Below are positions 60,423-64,000 of a stretch of 64,000 nucleotides of DNA, piece after piece. Position numbers and translations under genes: made by a program. The notes under the pieces are model-generated. The model worked only from the letters and a program-made list of their open reading frames with translations, had not been told where the DNA came from and ran no database searches. The stretch's first letter is position 1. Every line of letters starts with the position of its first letter. The stretch is from Desulfovibrio sp. 86 (GTDB taxonomy: Bacteria; Desulfobacterota; Desulfovibrionia; Desulfovibrionales; Desulfovibrionaceae): positions 248,001-312,000 of the forward strand of contig NZ_LR738849.1 in the NCBI RefSeq assembly GCF_902702915.1, in the 5' to 3' direction.

Positions 60423-60472
60423 AGCGTCCCCCTGTTACAAACCTGCGACGAATGCGCCCGTGACGACACTGC

Positions 60473-61447
60473 CTAGGCCTCATTTTCATCCGGCAGATCC
60501 TTGGGCGCGCCAAAAGTCTTGGCTCCCCATGCCGTGAGAAGGGGGGTGAGAATGGCCGTGACCACCACGCAGGCTGCCACAAGCACTGTCGCCTGCTGCG
60601 CGGCAGGCGCATAGACGGGATTGGCCTGGGCAATGATCATAGGTACGGCGGCGGCGTTGCCAGCGGTTGAGGATGCGGCCAGACCGGCAACACCCGTGCC
60701 TCCGGTCAGGCGGTCACCGACAAAAAGAACCACGCCAGTGACGATCACGACACAAAAACCAAGCCCAACGCCAAGCAATCCCGCATTCCAGACTTTGGAA
60801 AGATCAAGCCCGGTACCGAGCGCAAAGGCGAAAAACGGGATGAGCACCGCAGGAGCGGCCTTGAGAAAATCTCTCATATCCTTGTCAAGATTGCCAAGAA
60901 TCATGCCCAGAATCAGAGGGAAGATGGCGCCAACCATCATTTGCCAGGGAAAGGCCGAAAGACCGGCCACGCCCAGCGTCACCATGGTAAGAAAAGGTCC
61001 GGACTCAAGACACATGATGGAGTACGCGGCAACATCCCTGGGTCTGCCGTATTGGCCCATGAGGGCCATATACAGCCCGCCGTTGGTGTCGTTAAGGGCG
61101 GCCACTATGGCCAGGGTGGAAATGCCGGCAAAAAAGCCTTCTTCCACCGGGGCCTCGCCAAGAAACTGTCCGGCGATAATGCCGATGATGGCGGCCATGC
61201 CCACCTTGGCCATAAAGAGAACTCCCCCCTTCTTGATGATGTAAGGGGTAGTTTTAAAACTGATGGTCGCACCCATGCAGACATAGTAAACGGCCAGAAT
61301 GCTTGTGGCCCCTGTAAAAAGACCGCCAGTGAAAGAACCGAATATTTTTGGCGTATTGGGGAAAAAGGTATTGCAAAGCGCGCCAAGCAACAGCGGAATG
61401 ACCATAAGCCCGCCAGGAACCCGTTCCATAGTCTTTTTGATCTGCAT
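60473..61447 (-). CDS. KdgT-family sugar-acid permease
   Basis: A 324-aa inner-membrane protein with about ten helices. [24 protein letters not shown] is the signature start of 2-keto-3-deoxygluconate permeases, and [25 protein letters not shown] and [17 protein letters not shown] are also conserved. In this operon, with a C4 kinase and PdxA2, the substrate is more likely a four-carbon sugar acid (threonate or erythronate) than KDG; this is inference from context. The start at 61447 follows GGAGGG. First gene of the three-gene operon. Confidence 0.87.
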   Translation of the reverse strand: MQIKKTMERVPGGLMVIPLLLGALCNTFFPNTPKIFGSFTGGLFTGATSILAVYYVCMGATISFKTTPYIIKKGGVLFMAKVGMAAIIGIIAGQFLGEAPVEEGFFAGISTLAIVAALNDTNGGLYMALMGQYGRPRDVAAYSIMCLESGPFLTMVTLGVAGLSAFPWQMMVGAIFPLILGMILGNLDKDMRDFLKAAPAVLIPFFAFALGTGLDLSKVWNAGLLGVGLGFCVVIVTGVVLFVGDRLTGGTGVAGLAASSTAGNAAAVPMIIAQANPVYAPAAQQATVLVAACVVVTAILTPLLTAWGAKTFGAPKDLPDENEA

Positions 61448-61510
61448 GACTGAACCCTCCAGCTGCGTAACCGCATTCCTCATATCGGGGAAAGATAAAA
61501 ATGATTGATT

Positions 61511-61678
61511 TGCGCAATAAAATGACACAGAAAACCAGACAGAACATGTAGAAAACGCAAAATACGCCGTTTTCAGGTACCCTCAGGGATTCATAGCAGA
61601 TTGAGCAAAATGCGCAAGAATTTTTATTTTTTCAAGGATACTCTGTTTTTTTCTATTTTTTTTGCGCAATTTGCGCAT
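61511..61678. promoter_or_regulatory. Repeated TGCGCAA sites between the sugar-acid operon and its DeoR regulator
   Basis: TGCGCAA occurs at 61511-61517, 61611-61617 and 61663-61669, with TGCGCAT at 61672-61678 and a weaker TGAGCAA at 61602-61608, all inside one AT-rich divergent intergenic region. The pair at 61663-61678 is 9 bp apart. Spaced direct repeats of this kind are typical operators for DeoR-type repressors. Confidence 0.55.
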
Positions 61679-61756
61679 ATTATTTACAGCAAGAAGCCTT
61701 ACATTTATTCCCACTTCAAGGTATATACTTGCTGATTACGTACAGGAAGGATACCC

Positions 61757-62542
61757 ATGCGGCGCAGCAGAGAACGGCGTATGGCCATGCTCGAAGCCAT
61801 CGCGAGCGGAGCCAACGACATAAAATTATTGGCTGAAAAATTTGGAGTTTCTTTTTCCACTGTACGGCGCGATTTGCAAAGACTCTCCAAAGAAAAAGCC
61901 GTGGCCCGCACCTATGGCGGCGCTATGCTTGCGCCCTGTATTCAGGAAGAAAACTATCCCGTGCGCGAATGGCAGCACCGTGCTGCCAAGCAGGCCATAG
62001 CCCAGGCAGCGGCGGCACAGGTCGGGGACGGAGAAACCATCATCCTTGACGGCGGCTCCACCGTCACCTCCATGGCCCGTTTTCTGTATGACAAAGAGCT
62101 TACCGTCATCACGAATAATATTAAGCTCACCGCCATCCTTGCGGATGCGCCCAATATAAAAACCATCTTTCTGGGCGGCTCCATCCGGCCAATCAGCATG
62201 AGCGCGTACGGGCCTTTCGCCGAAGACGCCCTGCGCTGCCTTACGGCCGACAGGGCGTTTACCAGCGGCAACGGCCTCGTCGCCGACCGTGGCCTGTGCG
62301 AAGCCACGATGGAGCAAATATCGCTCAAGCTTCTCATGATGCGCCAGGCCAAGGAAACGTTCGTACTGGTTGACGCCTCCAAACTGGGCGGCGCTTCACA
62401 GCCGGTCTGGGCGCAACTGCCGCTGACCTGGACCCTTGTCACCGACGCGGATGAAAATCTTTGCCTGCCCTTTGTACAGGCTGGGGCAAGGCTGCTCTGC
62501 GTCAAAGCTTCCGGCGCTGATGGCGACGCCAGGGAAGAATGA
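61757..62542 (+). CDS. DeoR-family transcriptional regulator
   Basis: A 261-aa DeoR repressor. The N-terminal helix-turn-helix is RRMAMLEAIASGANDIKLLAEKFGVSFSTVRRDLQRLSKE followed by ARTYGGAML, and the C-terminal DeoRC sensor has ILDGGSTVTSMARFL, VITNNIKL, FLGGSIRP and VLVDASKLGG. It is transcribed divergently from the permease-kinase-PdxA2 operon and most likely represses it, releasing it when a phosphorylated sugar acid binds. AGGAAGGA precedes the ATG. Confidence 0.9.
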   Translation: MRRSRERRMAMLEAIASGANDIKLLAEKFGVSFSTVRRDLQRLSKEKAVARTYGGAMLAPCIQEENYPVREWQHRAAKQAIAQAAAAQVGDGETIILDGGSTVTSMARFLYDKELTVITNNIKLTAILADAPNIKTIFLGGSIRPISMSAYGPFAEDALRCLTADRAFTSGNGLVADRGLCEATMEQISLKLLMMRQAKETFVLVDASKLGGASQPVWAQLPLTWTLVTDADENLCLPFVQAGARLLCVKASGADGDAREE

Positions 62543-62568
62543 CGCGCCAGCGACCCCCATCGCATAAC

Positions 62569-62602
62569 AAAAGGCCCGTGGCGACAGCCACGGGCCTTTT
62601 TT
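62569..62602 (+). terminator. Terminator after the DeoR gene
   Basis: AAAAGGCCCGTGGC (62569-62582) and GCCACGGGCCTTTT (62587-62600) form a perfect 14-bp stem with loop GACA, followed by TT. Confidence 0.93.
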
Positions 62603-62611
62603 GCGTCACTC

Positions 62612-62762
62612 TAGAGCAGATTAACTTTGAAATGTTTCACATTTCAAAGTTTTCATTCAGCCGAGAAATGCGATTTTCGGCTGAATCCACGCCACATTGT
62701 GGCGCGCTGTACTTTCGTACAGCGTTAGAGCATTTACACTTTTTCAAAGTTAAAATGCTCTA
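62612..62762 (-). mobile_element. MITE-like element, copy E (151 bp)
   Basis: Ends TAGAGCAGATTAACTTTG and CAAAGTTAAAATGCTCTA give clear terminal inverted repeats with TA borders. The core is CCACGCCACATTGTGGCG. It lies between the DeoR terminator and the last gene's stop codon. The most regular copy and the best reference for the family. Confidence 0.88.
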
Positions 62763-62779
62763 GCCAGAACGCCTGCTCA

Positions 62780-64000
62780 TCAAGCTTTTTTATGCCTGCG
62801 CGCGCGGGCGCGCAAAGCCGAGCGCCACATCCATGAAAGCGCCAGCCCCACTGCAATGCCGATAAAGGCATAGGTGTTGCGCGTGGCATTGGGAGCGGCA
62901 TTGGCCCACCAGTTGGCGGAATGGCTCCATGCCGTATGGTATAAGGTCCACCCCAGAGCGCCAACCAATACAAGTACGGCAAACGCGCCTCCCAGCCAGA
63001 ACAGGGGGATGGGCTCCTGCCAGAAAAAGGACGTCCTGTAAAAGCGCCTCTTGGCCATGCACAGGGCCAGCAGCACCACGCACACCATTGCCGCCGTCAG
63101 CCAGGAAAAACCGTTGAGCAGCGCGCCCACAATGCCCAGGCACAAAAAGGCGACTGCCATGCGAAAAGCGCGCGCCTGTCTGCGCTCCAGACCGTAGGAG
63201 ACGAACAGCAGAGCCGCGCCCGACAGACAACTGACAAAATGCCCTATGGTCGTCACATGATAGGGCCCCATCATATGCAGCATGGCAAGGGCATGACGCC
63301 CCAGGGGCAATGTGGACGATATGAGCAGAATAACACCTGCCGAAAAACACATATAGGACGAAATGGTGTGCGAAAGCAGCGAAAGCCAGCGCCCCGTGCT
63401 GCGCAGCATGTCGCGCCGCTGGCGCACTTCGTAGACAGCCAGCAGCAGGGCCGCTGCCAGCAGGGGAATGATGAAATAGATGAGCCGGAACAGCAGCACG
63501 GCGGCAAAAACCATCTGCTCGTGCGACGTGTGGGTAAGGTGCAGGATAACCAGCTCAAAAACGCCCACCCCGCCAGGAATGTGCGTCAGCACCACAGCCA
63601 CCTGAGCCATGAGATAACTTGGCAAAAAGTCTATAAAGCTTATGCCCATATCGCTGGGCAAAAGCACGTACATGCAGGCGGCCGCGGCCACAATATCGAC
63701 GCCGGCCACCAGCGCCTGCGCAATGGCTATGCGCGGCGGCGGGAAGACGAATTCCTTGCCGAAAAAATGCACAGGCTTGCGGATGAAGAAACAGAGGGCC
63801 AGATAGGAGCAGGCAATGGCAAAAAGAATCACGCCCAGGATGCGCACGTCTTTCAGCGGCATCCTGAGCAGCAGTTCATCAGGGATAATGGGGGGCGCGA
63901 CCATAAAGATGACGCCGCACAGCCCCAGCGCCCCTACCCAGAATGTCACGGCCAGCATGAGCACAAGGCGCACAATATCCGACAGTGAAAAACCCCAAGC
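62780..64000 (-). CDS. MprF/UPF0104-type multi-pass membrane protein (N-terminus outside window)
   Basis: A partial gene: the reading frame stays open to the right edge (AWGFSLSDIVRLVLML at the edge), so the GTG at 63973 is not necessarily the start. The visible 406 codons encode many membrane helices. The region VAVVLTHIPGGVGVFELVILHLT matches the lysylphosphatidylglycerol synthase / UPF0104 transmembrane domain (MprF flippase part). A further helical half with VSYGLERRQARAFRMAVAFLCLG follows. The catalytic LPG-synthase domain is not present after it, ending instead in a basic ARARRHKKA tail, so this would be a flippase-like or short form. Lipid substrate unknown. Confidence 0.75.
   Translation of the reverse strand, partial: AWGFSLSDIVRLVLMLAVTFWVGALGLCGVIFMVAPPIIPDELLLRMPLKDVRILGVILFAIACSYLALCFFIRKPVHFFGKEFVFPPPRIAIAQALVAGVDIVAAAACMYVLLPSDMGISFIDFLPSYLMAQVAVVLTHIPGGVGVFELVILHLTHTSHEQMVFAAVLLFRLIYFIIPLLAAALLLAVYEVRQRRDMLRSTGRWLSLLSHTISSYMCFSAGVILLISSTLPLGRHALAMLHMMGPYHVTTIGHFVSCLSGAALLFVSYGLERRQARAFRMAVAFLCLGIVGALLNGFSWLTAAMVCVVLLALCMAKRRFYRTSFFWQEPIPLFWLGGAFAVLVLVGALGWTLYHTAWSHSANWWANAAPNATRNTYAFIGIAVGLALSWMWRSALRARARRHKKA

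Noticed and set aside
1..64000. CRISPR array, toxin-antitoxin or defence island
   Set aside because: No regularly spaced direct repeats and no cas, restriction or recognisable toxin genes were found; the repeats seen are dispersed single copies.

Overview
The window is a chromosomal segment of a GC-rich, Gram-negative strict anaerobe, most likely a Desulfovibrio (Desulfovibrionaceae). The grounds are: the rpsU/yqeY/mutS2/dnaG/rpoD macromolecular-synthesis cluster; a class III (oxygen-sensitive) ribonucleotide reductase behind a cobalamin riboswitch; a bacteriohemerythrin; a NifU/NifS-type Fe-S assembly set; a LarA-type racemase; and many Fe-S proteins. The species call is inference. I could run no database search.

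Layout. 1-9.6 kb: rpsU end, YqeY-like protein, mutS2, dnaG, rpoD, a secreted SNase-like nuclease, queC and an unknown protein, closed by a bidirectional terminator. 9.6-15.8 kb: a carbamoyltransferase-fold protein lacking the usual carbamoyl-phosphate motif, gph, an Fe-S protein, metA with a structured leader, then iscR-nifU-nifS. 16-20.9 kb: hemerythrin protein, then the reverse-strand unit riboswitch - terminator - nrdD - glycyl-radical mini-gene - nrdG. 21.7-33.9 kb (reverse): M16 protease, LarA family, TauE/SafE family, a branched-chain amino acid ABC transporter (livKHMGF), YcaO. 34.2-43.4 kb: rplM-rpsI, HD-domain protein, unknown secreted protein, LysE exporter with an AraC regulator, an intact IS1595-type insertion sequence, polA. 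43.4-48.2 kb: an Mla-type lipid transport operon (mlaE-mlaF-mlaD-lipoprotein) ending in an HD-GYP response regulator. 48.8-57.7 kb: grpE, a Sel1-like protein, hisD-purC-fabI with two tiny membrane proteins, tRNA-Ser(GGA), an outer-membrane barrel and orphan ORFs. 58.1-62.5 kb: a four-carbon sugar-acid catabolic operon (KdgT-type permease, DUF1537 kinase, PdxA2) with a divergent DeoR regulator. The right edge cuts an MprF/UPF0104-type membrane protein.

Two things stand out. (1) The anaerobic ribonucleotide reductase is split. The 751-aa NrdD stops just after its zinc-ribbon-like region, and the glycyl-radical motif (RRITGYL) lies in a separate 56-codon gene about 200 nt downstream, in another frame, beyond a hairpin-rich spacer and coupled to nrdG. 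(2) The intergenic regions carry layered small repeats. One is a G-rich terminator-like hairpin found immediately 3' of six genes, always in the same orientation. Another is a roughly 150-bp MITE-like element with TAGAGCA...TGCTCTA ends and TA target sites. Two MITE copies sit exactly inside the loop of a G-rich hairpin, and an IS1595 element landed at the end of one of these composites. No CRISPR array or prophage was seen.
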